Shown here piece by piece: positions 16,976-26,086 of a stretch of DNA of 41,595 nucleotides (position 1 is its first letter; each line of letters opens with the position of its first letter). The notes under the pieces are model-generated. The model was not told where the DNA came from, made no database searches, and was given only the letters and a program-made list of their open reading frames with translations. Position numbers and translations under genes: made by a program. The DNA comes from an uncultured Planctomycetaceae bacterium (GTDB lineage Bacteria > Planctomycetota > Planctomycetia > Planctomycetales > Planctomycetaceae): contig CALFSX010000165.1 of the NCBI GenBank assembly GCA_937916515.1, positions 1 to 41,595 on the forward strand. Reading direction: 5' to 3'.

Positions 16976-17551
16976 ATGATTCTCAGCGGCAGCGAAATTA
17001 AGGCCGAGCTCGGCAAGAACATCTGTATCGACCCATACAATGAAGCTCAGCTGAACCCAAACAGCTACAATCTGACTCTGCACGACGAACTGCTTGTGTA
17101 TGAAGAGATCATTCTGGACATGAAGCGTCCGAACCGCTTTCGCAGAATTACCATCCCAGAGGAAGGGCTGGTTCTTCAGACGAATCAGCTGTATCTGGGC
17201 CGCACGATTGAGCATACAGAAACCCACAATCTGGTTCCTATGTTGGAAGGTCGATCTTCCATTGGGCGACTGGGGCTGTTCGTGCACATCACTGCAGGCT
17301 TTGGCGATGTTGGATTTTCTGGCTACTGGACTCTGGAAATGTTCGCCGTTCAACCCGTGCGAATTTATCCCGGAGTGCAGGTGTGCCAGATTTTCTATCA
17401 CTCGGTGAAGGGCGACATTACCGAATACAAGAGTGGCAAGTATCAGAACAATGAAGATATTCAGCCAAGTCTGCTGTTCAAAGAACTTGGGGTCAAAGAC
17501 GACCAGCAAATGAAGCTGGACTTCGACAAAGTTGCAGAAGACGCGGAATAG
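16976..17551 (+). CDS. dcd: dCTP deaminase
   Basis: A 191-residue enzyme of the dUTPase/dCTP-deaminase fold, converting dCTP to dUTP for dTTP synthesis in the cytosol. The family core is clear: LNPNSYNL near the N-terminus, EGRSSIGRLGLFVHITAG (nucleotide-binding block with the conserved Arg/Ser-Ser), and GYWTLEM, whose Glu is the expected catalytic residue. The C-terminal KYQNN and the GDVGFSG wording match a common bacterial subgroup rather than the E. coli form. Length is normal. The start at 16976 has no strong ribosome site, but MILSGSEI is the usual beginning. Deaminase and bifunctional deaminase/dUTPase cannot be told apart with certainty. Confidence 0.88.
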   Translation: MILSGSEIKAELGKNICIDPYNEAQLNPNSYNLTLHDELLVYEEIILDMKRPNRFRRITIPEEGLVLQTNQLYLGRTIEHTETHNLVPMLEGRSSIGRLGLFVHITAGFGDVGFSGYWTLEMFAVQPVRIYPGVQVCQIFYHSVKGDITEYKSGKYQNNEDIQPSLLFKELGVKDDQQMKLDFDKVAEDAE

Positions 17552-18005
17552 CAATCCTAGTTGCCACGCGGCCAGTTGATTAAGATCAGGATTCGGGCTA
17601 AATCAGCATTCCGGAAGAATCAATTTTCCGGCAAAATCCGCCGCAGTGCCATCCACTTCTGTCGCAACCTCAAATGCATGCGGCACGTTGATCATGTCAA
17701 ATCCACGATCAGCTTTCTTGCGATGTCTATGCCCTTGAATCACGGCAATTGACGGCGTTTCAGCTGATTTGGCTCGGCCACAGCACGATTCGTTGTGGTT
17801 TTCGCACGACTCAGGTCGCGTTGAAACGTTGTATCGCGACATTTCCGGGGTTCCCGAAGCGCCACTTCCGTGACACCTGAATAAAATGCGGCCAAAAACG
17901 TCTGTAGGGACGCCTACGATTATGACGATCAAACAGAAACTCAGCGGTTCGTCGCGCAGGATGCGCATCAGGCGAACCCAGTGAAGTTGTTGAATTTTCG
18001 GCAAC
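17552..18005. other. intergenic region with one weak minus-strand ORF
   Basis: About 450 bases between dCTP deaminase and the RND transporter. Nothing is recognised on the plus strand. The minus strand holds a possible 121-residue gene, listed separately. No terminator hairpin with a T-run was found after dcd. Confidence 0.45.
17603..17968 (-). CDS. possible small membrane-anchored protein, unrecognised
   Basis: A 121-residue candidate beginning MRILRDEPLSF. The N-terminus is followed by a hydrophobic segment (FCLIVIIVGVPTDVFGRILF) that could be one membrane helix, then a cysteine- and histidine-rich soluble tail ending in DFAGKLILPEC. Codon choice is like that of neighbouring genes, and the reading lies outside the RND coding region, so it is not simply a shadow. 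It would be divergent from the transporter with few bases between starts. There is no ribosome site and I know no family match. It could equally be non-coding. Confidence 0.35.
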   Translation of the reverse strand: MRILRDEPLSFCLIVIIVGVPTDVFGRILFRCHGSGASGTPEMSRYNVSTRPESCENHNESCCGRAKSAETPSIAVIQGHRHRKKADRGFDMINVPHAFEVATEVDGTAADFAGKLILPEC

Positions 18006-21000
18006 TTGTCTGCCGCACCACTTTTGCAACGGATGGTCATACCAGTGGCGTCTGACGGTGAAACCCCGCACGGACTTTTAGCACGTTGCCTTGGAGGCAT
18101 CGTCGGTTTCGGTGCGCGCCGTCCGCGATTGTCCTTGTGGTTTATGGTACTGATTGGCTGCGCCGGTGTCGGTGTCACTGTGACTGATTTGCGGTTACAG
18201 ACCAGTCGCTCTGACTTACTGGCTCCGAACAAAGCGTGGGAAGACTACAGCAATTCTTTTGGAGGCGACGCGGATCTGGTTGTTGTTGTGAAGACAGATG
18301 TCTCCAACACGCCGCTGATTCAGTCTGTATTGAACGAACTTGGCGATCGTCTGGAACGAGAACCTGAGTATTTCGCAAATGTGCTGTACAAAATCGACCA
18401 GACAAATCTGCGACGCAAAGCTCTGCAGTATCTGACCACCGCCGAACTGCAGTCTGCGATTCGTCGAGTGGACACATTCAAACCTGTTCTTGAACAACAG
18501 CAGTGGGAACTGCTTCGAGTTGAAGGACTTGCCGCTACGCTCAACAGCCAGATTCGCAATGCGTCAAGTCAACAGGCTAATGCTGACAGACCAATCGCTT
18601 ATGCCTCCAGACTCGCATCCAGCCTGGACGGATTTATCGAAACAGCTGACGACGAAGTTCGCCTGAACAAACACGGCTTTCAATCTCCGTGGCCGGATAT
18701 CGTCTCAACGGAAATCGAACATTCAGCTCAGGACGCCGATCTGGCTTACCTGATGAATGGCAATCGCAGCGTTGGCATGCTGCACGTGCAGCCGGTTGCC
18801 GATCCAGTGGGAATCGACGCCAATGCTCGTTCATTGCACAGACTGCGACAACACCTGACAGAACTGCAGGCAGAATACAGCGCGGTTGCCCCTGATCTGG
18901 ATCTTTCGCTCACCGGTATTCCGGTTCTGGAACACGACGAACTGCGGCGTTCCGGACGAGACATGATCAATGCTTCGTTAATTGCGTTTCTGCTTGTCGG
19001 CGTTTTACTAACGTTCGGTCTTCGCGGAATGCGACATCCGATGCTGGTTTTGATCATGCTGGTCAACGCACTGGCCATTACGTTTGGTGTCGCCACTCTG
19101 GCAGTTGGCCACCTGAATATTCTAAGCATCTGTTTCGCCGCAATCATGATCGGGCTGGGCGTCGACTTTGGCATCCATTTTGTAACTCGCTATCTGCACC
19201 TGAGACAGGAACTTTTTGAACTGGACGAATCTCTTGTCCTGGCAGCGAAGTCCGTTGGCACCGGAATTTTCACATCGGCGGCAACCACGGCACTGGCATT
19301 TGGCAGCGCTGCACTGACTGGCTATCCGGGACTTGCAGAGCTGGGAATCATTACGGCTGTCGGCATCTTAATTTGTGCCGCCCAAACGTTTACGTTTCTG
19401 CCAGCGCTGATTGCCATTTCTGATGAACATGTCGACATCGAAGAACTACCAGTTCCGGTTTCCGGCAAGATGTGGCGTAGCGCCGTCGCAAAGTATCCGC
19501 GCATCGCAATCATTGCGTCAACGCTGTTCATTTGCGGCGTGGCCTACAGTGCAATTGATTACCAGGACGGAACCGTTTCTCTGAATGTTCGCTACGATTC
19601 CAACCTGTTGAAACTTCAGGATCGAAGCCTTCCGTCCGTACAGGCAGAACGCACACTTGCGGATTCCGATGAGTCTTTGCTGTTTGCAGTTGCGATCGCC
19701 GATTCTGCAGAACAAACAGCCGAAATCAGAGCTCGCCTGCTGCAGCTGCCGACGGTCGCTCGTGTTGCGGAACTATCAAGTCGAGTTCCGGAACCCGTCA
19801 CCGCCGACAAGCAGGCGCTCATTCAAAGCCTGAAGTCCCGGCTTCAAAACCTGCCGACAAAGACGCCAAATATCGCCGCATCCAATCCGGAAGTTGTTGG
19901 TGCCGCACTGGATCAGCTTTACAAAGGTCTGGCAGAATCGCCAAACCTTCAGGCTCGTGAAGCAGCGGCCAAACTGGACAATTTCCTGAATCAACTAGCC
20001 GCGCTTTCCACAGCCAAACAGGCTTCCGTGATCGACGCCTATCAGAATCTGATGGCAAGCTCTTTGTTGAAAGAATTCAGTCAGGTATCGGCAGCAACTT
20101 CACTGGAACCCGTTGAGTTAAGTGACCTGCCAGCATCATGGAGAGACCGCTACCTGCGTGCTGATGGCGAACGACAACTGTGGCTGGTAAAGATCTTCCC
20201 AAAAGCAAACATCTGGGAACATGATGCGTTGGCCTCGTTTGTTCGAGACGTGCGAACTGTGGTGCCCGAAGTGACGGGAGTTCCCGTGCAGCAGTTTGAA
20301 GCAGCCACCCGTATGCAGGAATGCTATCAGGTAATTGCACTTTACTCGCTGGGGGCCATCGCGATGTTCCTGCTGTTCGATTTTCTTCGGCCGGGACAAA
20401 AGCTGATGACCATTCTGCCACCGCTACTGGTGGTTGGTTTTGTCGGCTATACGTCAATTCAGCGAAACGGCAGTCTAAGCCCTCACTTGCTGGTTGGTAT
20501 TTATCTTTCCATGGTGGCGTTCATTGCCACGGTGTTTGACTTCCGCAATCTGCGTGACACACTGCTGGCACTGATTCCACCGATCGGTGGCGGCCTGATG
20601 TTGTTGGGCCTGATGGCTTTACTGAACGTCGACTTTAATCCGCTGAATCTGATTGTGATGCCACTGGTACTGGGCATTGGAGTCGACGACGGAATTCATC
20701 TGGTACACGACTATCGTCGCCAACTTGCTGCTGGAGCAAAGGAATATGTCCCTTCTGGCGATACAATTAACGGCGTACTGCTAACGTCGCTGACGTCGAT
20801 CGTCGGATTCGGTAGCCTGATGGTTTCTGCTCACCAGGGTCTGAAAAGCGTCGGCATTGTGCTGGCTTTGGGAGTCGCTTCCTGCCTTGCAGTCGGACTG
20901 CTGCTGGTTCCAGCCATTCTCGTTCTGGTCGCCAAATATCAGCCAGCGTCGCTGGAACCGGTGATCATCAGAACGCCGAAACAGGCAAAAGAAGGTGAAG

Positions 21001-21062
21001 AGTCGGCTGGCGAAGACGGCAAAGTGTCACGCAAAGAAAAGCGACGTCAGGCTGCCGCGTAG
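18006..21062 (+). CDS. RND-superfamily (MMPL-type) transporter
   Basis: About 1018 residues in two similar halves, each with one helix, a large periplasmic loop and then a bundle of helices, for about 12 membrane segments. The two halves carry the RND motif in matching places: GLGVDFGIHFVTRYLH near 19150-19200 and GIGVDDGIHLVHDYRR near 20675-20720. The architecture fits the MMPL branch (lipid or hopanoid exporters such as HpnN) rather than the AcrB type. No periplasmic adaptor or outer-membrane gene lies next to it. The C-terminus is a charged cytosolic tail (KVSRKEKRRQAAA). The start may be TTG at 18006 or ATG at 18033; neither has a convincing ribosome site. Confidence 0.85.
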   Translation: MSAAPLLQRMVIPVASDGETPHGLLARCLGGIVGFGARRPRLSLWFMVLIGCAGVGVTVTDLRLQTSRSDLLAPNKAWEDYSNSFGGDADLVVVVKTDVSNTPLIQSVLNELGDRLEREPEYFANVLYKIDQTNLRRKALQYLTTAELQSAIRRVDTFKPVLEQQQWELLRVEGLAATLNSQIRNASSQQANADRPIAYASRLASSLDGFIETADDEVRLNKHGFQSPWPDIVSTEIEHSAQDADLAYLMNGNRSVGMLHVQPVADPVGIDANARSLHRLRQHLTELQAEYSAVAPDLDLSLTGIPVLEHDELRRSGRDMINASLIAFLLVGVLLTFGLRGMRHPMLVLIMLVNALAITFGVATLAVGHLNILSICFAAIMIGLGVDFGIHFVTRYLHLRQELFELDESLVLAAKSVGTGIFTSAATTALAFGSAALTGYPGLAELGIITAVGILICAAQTFTFLPALIAISDEHVDIEELPVPVSGKMWRSAVAKYPRIAIIASTLFICGVAYSAIDYQDGTVSLNVRYDSNLLKLQDRSLPSVQAERTLADSDESLLFAVAIADSAEQTAEIRARLLQLPTVARVAELSSRVPEPVTADKQALIQSLKSRLQNLPTKTPNIAASNPEVVGAALDQLYKGLAESPNLQAREAAAKLDNFLNQLAALSTAKQASVIDAYQNLMASSLLKEFSQVSAATSLEPVELSDLPASWRDRYLRADGERQLWLVKIFPKANIWEHDALASFVRDVRTVVPEVTGVPVQQFEAATRMQECYQVIALYSLGAIAMFLLFDFLRPGQKLMTILPPLLVVGFVGYTSIQRNGSLSPHLLVGIYLSMVAFIATVFDFRNLRDTLLALIPPIGGGLMLLGLMALLNVDFNPLNLIVMPLVLGIGVDDGIHLVHDYRRQLAAGAKEYVPSGDTINGVLLTSLTSIVGFGSLMVSAHQGLKSVGIVLALGVASCLAVGLLLVPAILVLVAKYQPASLEPVIIRTPKQAKEGEESAGEDGKVSRKEKRRQAAA

Positions 21063-21114
21063 TCAGCGACTAATCACGTGAACGTGTATCGCCGGCGGCA
21101 ATCTGCAAAATGCA

Positions 21115-22056
21115 TTATTCGCCTTCCGCAGGCTTCTGCTCTGGCTTCTTCGCAGAATCTACAGGAACACCGTCGCCTAAAGCCGAAGCAGTCTGTTCGG
21201 ACGACGGAACGGGTTCAGTTGTCGCTGCCAGTTTCTTAAGAAACATCCTGCGAAAGTGAGTTTCAGAACCTTCGCTCTGCAAAGCAATGCTGCCAATTGA
21301 CGGTTTGCAGCCCGAAACTTCACCGGCCGGCTTGCCGTTTATTTCAACCGATACGCGTCCACCAATCGCGATCACTCGGCAGGTATTCCACTTGCCAATT
21401 TCCAGAGCCAGATCCGTCGCCTCAGTCGTACTATCACTGGTGGCATCGCCGCTGGGAAAGATAGATCCTGCTCTTGGCTGGTGTAGCTGAATTTGCATCG
21501 AAGTCGGCCACAAACGCGGCTCTTCGTTGGTAAACACCAACACGCCGCTATTGCCACTTGGATCTGACGAATACTTCCATTCAAACGTCAATTCGAAGTT
21601 ATCAAACCTCTGCACACTGTAAAGGAATCCCTTGGGCTCCCCCACGCAAATCAAATGACGCTCGTTTTCAACGCTCACCAGCTTCCAGACATCGCTAAAA
21701 GCTAGTCCCGGCTTTGAACTGAAAGCTTTCCAGTTGCGAGTCAAATCGGTGCCAAGCATGTCGATTCGTTGATCCTGACCGCCCGCCGCAGCAGCCGATT
21801 CCGCCGGCTTGGAGTCAGGCTTTTTCGCGGAAGGTTCAACCTTCGACTGCGCATGTTGCTCCGCCGAAGAAACTTCGGTGGAATTCACCACACCGCTGAT
21901 GGAGGTATCAGGTGCTGTGTCAGACTTGACAGCCTTAGTCGATTCCTGAGCAACTAGGGGGGGGGCATTCAGGATCACGGAAAAAAACAACAAAACCGCT
22001 GTTTTTCTCGGGGTAAATCGACCAATCGAAGGTCCCTTACAACACTGAATTTTCAT
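21115..22056 (-). CDS. secreted DUF1080 (3-keto-disaccharide hydrolase-like) protein
   Basis: About 313 residues. A signal peptide (RKTAVLLFFSVILNAPPLVAQ) is followed by a Ser/Ala/Lys-rich spacer of about 65 residues, then one DUF1080 jelly-roll domain: NFELTFEWKYS, SGNSGVLVF, MQIQLHQPRAG, WNTCRVIAIGGRVSVEINGKPAG, and SIALQSEGSETHFRRMFLKKL. The tail is low-complexity and proline/lysine-rich. DUF1080 proteins are abundant in planctomycetes; some act as 3-keto-glycoside hydrolases, others probably only bind sugars. The start is uncertain: in-frame ATGs lie at 22128, 22104, 22080 and 22056, and I chose the last because it leaves the shortest n-region before the hydrophobic core. Convergent with the RND gene. 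Confidence 0.8.
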   Translation of the reverse strand: MKIQCCKGPSIGRFTPRKTAVLLFFSVILNAPPLVAQESTKAVKSDTAPDTSISGVVNSTEVSSAEQHAQSKVEPSAKKPDSKPAESAAAAGGQDQRIDMLGTDLTRNWKAFSSKPGLAFSDVWKLVSVENERHLICVGEPKGFLYSVQRFDNFELTFEWKYSSDPSGNSGVLVFTNEEPRLWPTSMQIQLHQPRAGSIFPSGDATSDSTTEATDLALEIGKWNTCRVIAIGGRVSVEINGKPAGEVSGCKPSIGSIALQSEGSETHFRRMFLKKLAATTEPVPSSEQTASALGDGVPVDSAKKPEQKPAEGE

Positions 22057-22499
22057 CGGTGACTCAGCAGTTTTCGACATACAAATATCGCAGTCCAGCC
22101 TCATTTGAGTCCCGTTGATCAAATCCACACCATTCAGACACTGAAAACTCAGACACCTAATCCAGAAATTCTACAACTCGTTCAATTCGTAGCAATCGTT
22201 GTCCCGGAATGTTAACCCGATTGAAAAATCACTGACGCGGACAGTATCCAATTTTGTGGCGACGACACAACCGACCCGCAAAACTTACAGGATCTGGACG
22301 ACAGCGGCAGAATCTGCAACACTTCTGAGCTTATGGTCAGATCCGTCGCCGGAAAATATCTTCCTGAAGATTTAGGATAGACGACCGGGTGGCAGATCTG
22401 GTAACGTCGTGCCGATCATTATGGATGGGTTTATTCTGTTGCTTCTGCACGACGGCTTGACGCAACTTATCTTCAATACACGTCGGCATGGAGGCCGTG
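22057..22499. other. divergent intergenic region
   Basis: Between the divergent DUF1080 and acetyltransferase genes. Upstream alternative starts for the DUF1080 gene reach 22128. From 22129 to 22499 no gene, repeat or clear promoter was recognised. Confidence 0.45.
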
Positions 22500-23060
22500 A
22501 TGGAGTTGAAGCGAACGAAAACTGATAATACAGGCGAAACCAAGGGCGACGACGTTGCTCTAAGGACGCAAATTCGCTGGCTGATTCGCCGTGACATGGA
22601 TGAAGTTATGGAAATTGAACGTTCCAGCTTCGAATTTCCATGGACCGAAGAAGAATTTCTGAGCTGTCTGCGGCAACGCAACTGCATCGGAACCGTGGCA
22701 GAACTGGATCACCAGATTGTAGGTTTCATGATCTACGAACTGCACCAGTCGATGCTGCGAATTTTGAACTTCGCCGTCTCACCTAAAATGAGACGCCAGG
22801 GAATTGGCCAACAAATGGTCCAGCGCCTTGTGGACAAGCTGTCTCAGCAGCGACGTCGCGAGATTGTATTGGAAGTGCGAGAAACAAACCTTAGCGCGCA
22901 GTTGTTCTTCGCCAAGAACAATTTCCAGGCGCTGTCGGTTCTTCGCAATCACTACGACGACACTCTGGAAGACGCGTATTACATGCGATACTCGTTGCGA
23001 AACAGCAATACTGCTGAATTCACGCCCAAAAACCGACTGTCGGAATACGACGCTGCGTAA
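22500..23060 (+). CDS. RimI-like ribosomal-protein alanine N-acetyltransferase
   Basis: A 186-residue GNAT acetyltransferase. The acetyl-CoA loop is RRQGIGQQM within LNFAVSPKMRRQGIGQ, preceded by MEIERSSFEFPWTEEEF, a signature of RimI, which acetylates the N-terminal alanine of ribosomal protein S18. VLEVRETNLSAQLFFAKNNFQ is the conserved beta5-alpha region, and an aromatic YYMRYSL closes the domain. The ATG at 22500 is chosen because GGAGG lies 5 bases upstream; another ATG at 22488 is four codons earlier. The usual tsaB/tsaE neighbours are absent. Other protein N-acetyltransferase roles are possible. Confidence 0.75.
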   Translation: MELKRTKTDNTGETKGDDVALRTQIRWLIRRDMDEVMEIERSSFEFPWTEEEFLSCLRQRNCIGTVAELDHQIVGFMIYELHQSMLRILNFAVSPKMRRQGIGQQMVQRLVDKLSQQRRREIVLEVRETNLSAQLFFAKNNFQALSVLRNHYDDTLEDAYYMRYSLRNSNTAEFTPKNRLSEYDAA

Positions 23061-23126
23061 TTCAGAATCGCTGTTTGCCCCGGCGAACAGCGACAAGGTG
23101 AAACCAGACCATTTCCAACTGCATTC

Positions 23127-23160
23127 AAACGCCCGTGATTTATCACGGGCGTTTGCGTTT
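23127..23160. terminator. strong hairpin terminator
   Basis: A perfect 13-base stem, AAACGCCCGTGAT (23127-23139) and ATCACGGGCGTTT (23142-23154), with a two-base central gap, followed by GCGTTT. It lies 66 bases after the acetyltransferase stop and ends 80 bases before the next start. The A/T ends on both sides would let it work in either direction. Confidence 0.75.
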
Positions 23161-23240
23161 GATTGTCTCCTAAAGGTTTTTCGGTAACAATAGAGTTCCA
23201 CGGTTCCCAAACCACGCGGCATTTATTTACGACTAAAACC

Positions 23241-23672
23241 ATGGCCACAGATTCCCCCATTCAAGTCAAACACATAGACCACGTCACGTTGGTTGTCGCC
23301 TCAGTCGATGCCAGTCGCGACTTCTACGTTGGTTTGCTGGGAATGATCGAAGTGCCAAGACCAGCTTTCGACTTTAACGGAGCCTGGTTTCAGGCGGGCG
23401 CAACGCTGATTCACTTAATCGAACAACACGAACGTAGTGGGCCTGCAGGTTTTCCTGTTGAAGTACTGTTGAAGAGCAGCCGCAATCACCATTTTGCATT
23501 CGAAGTCGCTGATGCAACAGCTGCGGCTGAAGCCCTGAAAAGCCGAGGCATCCAATTGGTTGACGACGCCAAGCCCCGTCCTGATGGGGCCGTGCAGGTT
23601 TTCCTGACAGATCCCGACGGACATGTTGTGGAACTTTGCACGTCCAACCCTTCGGCAATTCCCTGCCACTAA
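23241..23672 (+). CDS. VOC-family (glyoxalase/dioxygenase-like) protein
   Basis: A 143-residue vicinal-oxygen-chelate fold protein with two beta-alpha-beta-beta-beta units: IDHVTLVVASVDASRDFYVGLLGM at the start and HHFAFEVADATAAAEALKSRGI in the second half. His in IDHVTL and HHFAF, and Glu in VVELCTS, are in positions of the metal ligands of this family. The reaction (isomerase, dioxygenase, epimerase or resistance protein) cannot be assigned. I chose the ATG at 23241; the open frame reaches 23163, but that would run back to the terminator. The ACT-domain gene follows 18 bases later. Confidence 0.8.
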   Translation: MATDSPIQVKHIDHVTLVVASVDASRDFYVGLLGMIEVPRPAFDFNGAWFQAGATLIHLIEQHERSGPAGFPVEVLLKSSRNHHFAFEVADATAAAEALKSRGIQLVDDAKPRPDGAVQVFLTDPDGHVVELCTSNPSAIPCH

Positions 23673-23690
23673 CCAAGGGCACTTTCTGCT

Positions 23691-24215
23691 ATGGCTAAAG
23701 AATACATCATCACGATGACTGCGGAAAACCGTGTCGGCGTTATGTCGGCCGTCACCAAAGCCATGACGGAACTTGGGGCCGACCTAAGAGAAGCCAGCCA
23801 AACGGTTGTGCGCGGCTTCTTCACCATGATTTTCTCTGCAGAGTTTCCTGACAACATCGAGGCCGGCGTTATTCGGGATCACCTTCACGATGCCGGTCGC
23901 CCATTCGACATCGACATCAATCTAAAAGAAGGTAACGCTGAGAAAGACGAAACACTGGCCGAACTGCGGTTCTATGCACTACGCCTGGGCGGAGACAATA
24001 AGCCCGATATTCTGCGACAGTTGTCCTCGTCCATTGCCATGAACCGCATTGACATTTCCGGAATGCGAGCAGTCCGTACAAGGAACGGTGAGGGCTTTGA
24101 AATGGTCCTGAAAATCGCCGCTCCGCGCGACTGCGATGTGAACAGAGTTGTTGAAGAACTGAACCGTGTCGGCCGGTCCTTCAACATCACAGCGGACATT
24201 TCTGACTTCTCGTAG
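23691..24215 (+). CDS. double-ACT-domain regulator (GcvR-like)
   Basis: A 174-residue protein made of two ACT domains and no catalytic part. The first (about 5-78) starts YIITMTAENRVGVMSAVTKAMTELGADL; the second (about 90-172) has LRLGGDNKPDILRQLSSSIAMNRIDI and a closing VVEELNRVGRSFNI. ACT pairs bind small ligands, usually amino acids; this layout matches GcvR-type and related regulators. The partner is unknown. The 18-base gap after the VOC gene suggests one transcript. Convergent with the next gene, 11 bases apart. Confidence 0.8.
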   Translation: MAKEYIITMTAENRVGVMSAVTKAMTELGADLREASQTVVRGFFTMIFSAEFPDNIEAGVIRDHLHDAGRPFDIDINLKEGNAEKDETLAELRFYALRLGGDNKPDILRQLSSSIAMNRIDISGMRAVRTRNGEGFEMVLKIAAPRDCDVNRVVEELNRVGRSFNITADISDFS

Positions 24216-24226
24216 GCCGGGAAGAC

Positions 24227-24787
24227 TCATCTTTTTAAATTGGCCTGCTTCCGTCGCCCCTTAAGCCACGGAGGTCGCCCGGGTGATTCAAACGGGCGAA
24301 AGATCAGGTCGATCAGAGTTCCAGCAATCAACGCTGGTATGATGATCCCAGTGCCGGTCATAACAGTCACTGAAGTAGTTGCCGAGATTCCACGAACGAC
24401 GATACCGGATTCACTTGAACCGAACAGCAACCGAGTTATTTCGATTGCCATCATTCCTACAAACATATGGGCAATCGGATAAAATTGCGCCAAAGCTGTG
24501 AGCATTGAACCTAAACACAACCTCTCCATTGTTCTCGGAAATCGGCTGCAAGCAAACAGGCCGACAACTGCAATCAGCACGATGCCAAAGCCCATGCCAG
24601 CACTACCTGGCCCACTGGTGCATCCAACACCAAAGTACAGCGGCAGCGGAATATTCAAAGCCACCATCAACAACCACCAACCATGAACACTTTTGTCCTG
24701 TGGTTCTGCCAGTGAGACGTAGTCACCACTCGACGCATGAGCACCCGGGGCCGCATACGGATTGACGTTTGTATCTGACTCAGCCAT
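24227..24787 (-). CDS. small membrane protein with NPYAAP motif
   Basis: A 186-residue integral membrane protein. The N-terminal soluble part carries NPYAAPGA, a motif seen at the start of many planctomycete membrane proteins. About four hydrophobic helices follow (GWWLLMVALNIPLPLYF; GMGFGIVLIAVVGLFAC; LGSMLTALAQFYPIAHMFVGMMAIEI; GTGIIIPALIAGTLIDLIF), ending in a basic tail (LKGRRKQANLKR). No enzyme or transporter motif is visible and no function can be given. The ATG start at 24787 has AAGG about 8 bases upstream. Confidence 0.7.
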   Translation of the reverse strand: MAESDTNVNPYAAPGAHASSGDYVSLAEPQDKSVHGWWLLMVALNIPLPLYFGVGCTSGPGSAGMGFGIVLIAVVGLFACSRFPRTMERLCLGSMLTALAQFYPIAHMFVGMMAIEITRLLFGSSESGIVVRGISATTSVTVMTGTGIIIPALIAGTLIDLIFRPFESPGRPPWLKGRRKQANLKR

Positions 24788-25344
24788 TTAGCTTGCCTTG
24801 TTCTGAACAGACGACAACAGAATCCAGGCGTCTTGCTTCCAGAATGCTCAGGAATGAGTCCCCCGTTGTAGCCTGTCGTTCAGTTGATCACAACGGAAGG
24901 ATCAAGCAGCGAGACGTCTTTGCCGGAGTGCGCTTACCGAATTCGGTTTTCAGATATGAACACGGGTGGTTGGACTGAGTTTGCGAAAGAAACTCCGGTG
25001 TTTCGCTCTTACTACGTCCCAACAATCGCAAACCTATCCAAAGCAACAACAATACCGCAGCACACCGCCTTTGCAGCTTGCGACATAACGCGACTCAGTA
25101 TTGAAGCAGCCGCGACGAAACTGCAGTAAAGCCGCCCGCGCAGGCCAGCCTTCCGCAGAATTCCGCCAACGACAAGTGGGGGTTTTCCTGTAACTCGGCG
25201 CAAACTTATTCATCGCATCGCTTTCGACTTCATCGCCGCTTCTAAGTCGCCGTTCTTCTAATAAAAACGATCGTGTTTGAGCGGTTCACCGGAAACCAGC
25301 GAAACAAAAGCAGCCCGTCCGCGCATCGGAAGAGGAGCAACACC
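24788..25344. other. long intergenic region before the glycan block
   Basis: About 550 bases between the divergent NPYAAP gene and the WbqC-like gene, so it should hold the promoter of the glycan block. No convincing -35/-10 pair was found. Short ORFs exist (for example 24884-25129, plus), but show no domain and no ribosome site. No repeat of the CAAGGGC family is present. Confidence 0.45.
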
Positions 25345-26064
25345 ATGCGGCTCGGAATGATGCAGCCCTACTTTTTTCCATACCTCGGGTACTTTTCACT
25401 GATTCACGCCACCGATTGCTGGATCGTGTTCGACACGCCTCAATACATTCGTCGAGGCTGGGTGAATCGAAATCGAGTTTTAAGTACCGGAACAGTCGGT
25501 TGGAAGTACGCTCGCGTTCCAATTGCCAACTGCGATTCGGCCACGCCGATCAACGAAATTCGAATTGCAACGCGGTCTGAATGGCAGCGTGATCTGTTTA
25601 ACAGCCTGGATGCTTACCGAATCCGCAAAGCACCGCACTATCAGAAGACGATCTCGTTCCTGCAAAACACACTGACCTTCCCCACACAAAATCTGTCTGA
25701 CTTACTGGTGCATTGTTTAAGTTGCTGTTGCGAACATCTGGACCTGCCGTTTCACCAACAAACCTTTTCCAACATGCATCTGAACCTGCCCAGCATAAGT
25801 CATGCGGGCGATTGGGCGCTGAAGACAAGTCAGTCAGTAAGTGCCGCTGAATACATCAACCCGCCAGGCGGAAGAAGCATCTTCAACGTCGAAGAATTCG
25901 AACAGGCGAAAATCTTGCTGAAGTTTCTGCAACCAGCGTTACCAGCCTACGAGCAGGGGCGCGAACAGTTTCTTCCCGGACTATCAATCATCGATGCCAT
26001 AATGTGGAACAGTACGGAGCGAGTGCGCGAAATGATTGCTGATTACGAACTTGTGGCTGCCTGA
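25345..26064 (+). CDS. WbqC-like family protein
   Basis: A 239-residue WbqC-like protein. It begins MRLGMMQPYFFPYLGYFSLI, the family's signature, followed by FDTPQYIRRGWVNRNRVL, and has a family-typical late segment (RSIFNVEEF then FLPGLSIIDAIMWN). WbqC-like genes occur in O-antigen and glycan clusters; the biochemical role is not established, though a link to modification of sugar amino groups has been inferred from gene neighbourhoods. I chose the ATG at 25345 because GAGGAG lies 8 bases upstream; the frame extends to 25273. It appears to be the first gene of the glycan block and is followed after 22 bases by a DegT-fold gene. Confidence 0.82.
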   Translation: MRLGMMQPYFFPYLGYFSLIHATDCWIVFDTPQYIRRGWVNRNRVLSTGTVGWKYARVPIANCDSATPINEIRIATRSEWQRDLFNSLDAYRIRKAPHYQKTISFLQNTLTFPTQNLSDLLVHCLSCCCEHLDLPFHQQTFSNMHLNLPSISHAGDWALKTSQSVSAAEYINPPGGRSIFNVEEFEQAKILLKFLQPALPAYEQGREQFLPGLSIIDAIMWNSTERVREMIADYELVAA

Positions 26065-26086
26065 CGCCTGAAACATTCAACACACT

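Noticed and set aside
16976-17551. Altered active site in dCTP deaminase (GFGDVGFSG instead of the E. coli wording)
   Set aside because: This wording fits a common bacterial subgroup and the catalytic Glu in WTLE is kept.
16949-17554. 201-residue minus-strand ORF opposite dCTP deaminase
   Set aside because: It is a shadow of a strongly conserved gene on the plus strand and shows no domain of its own.
17720-17740. GCCCTTG match to the hairpin repeat
   Set aside because: Only one arm is present, with no CAAGGGC partner and no repeat flank.
24884-25129. 81-residue plus-strand ORF before the glycan block
   Set aside because: No domain, no ribosome site, no hydrophobic or signal feature; treated as intergenic.
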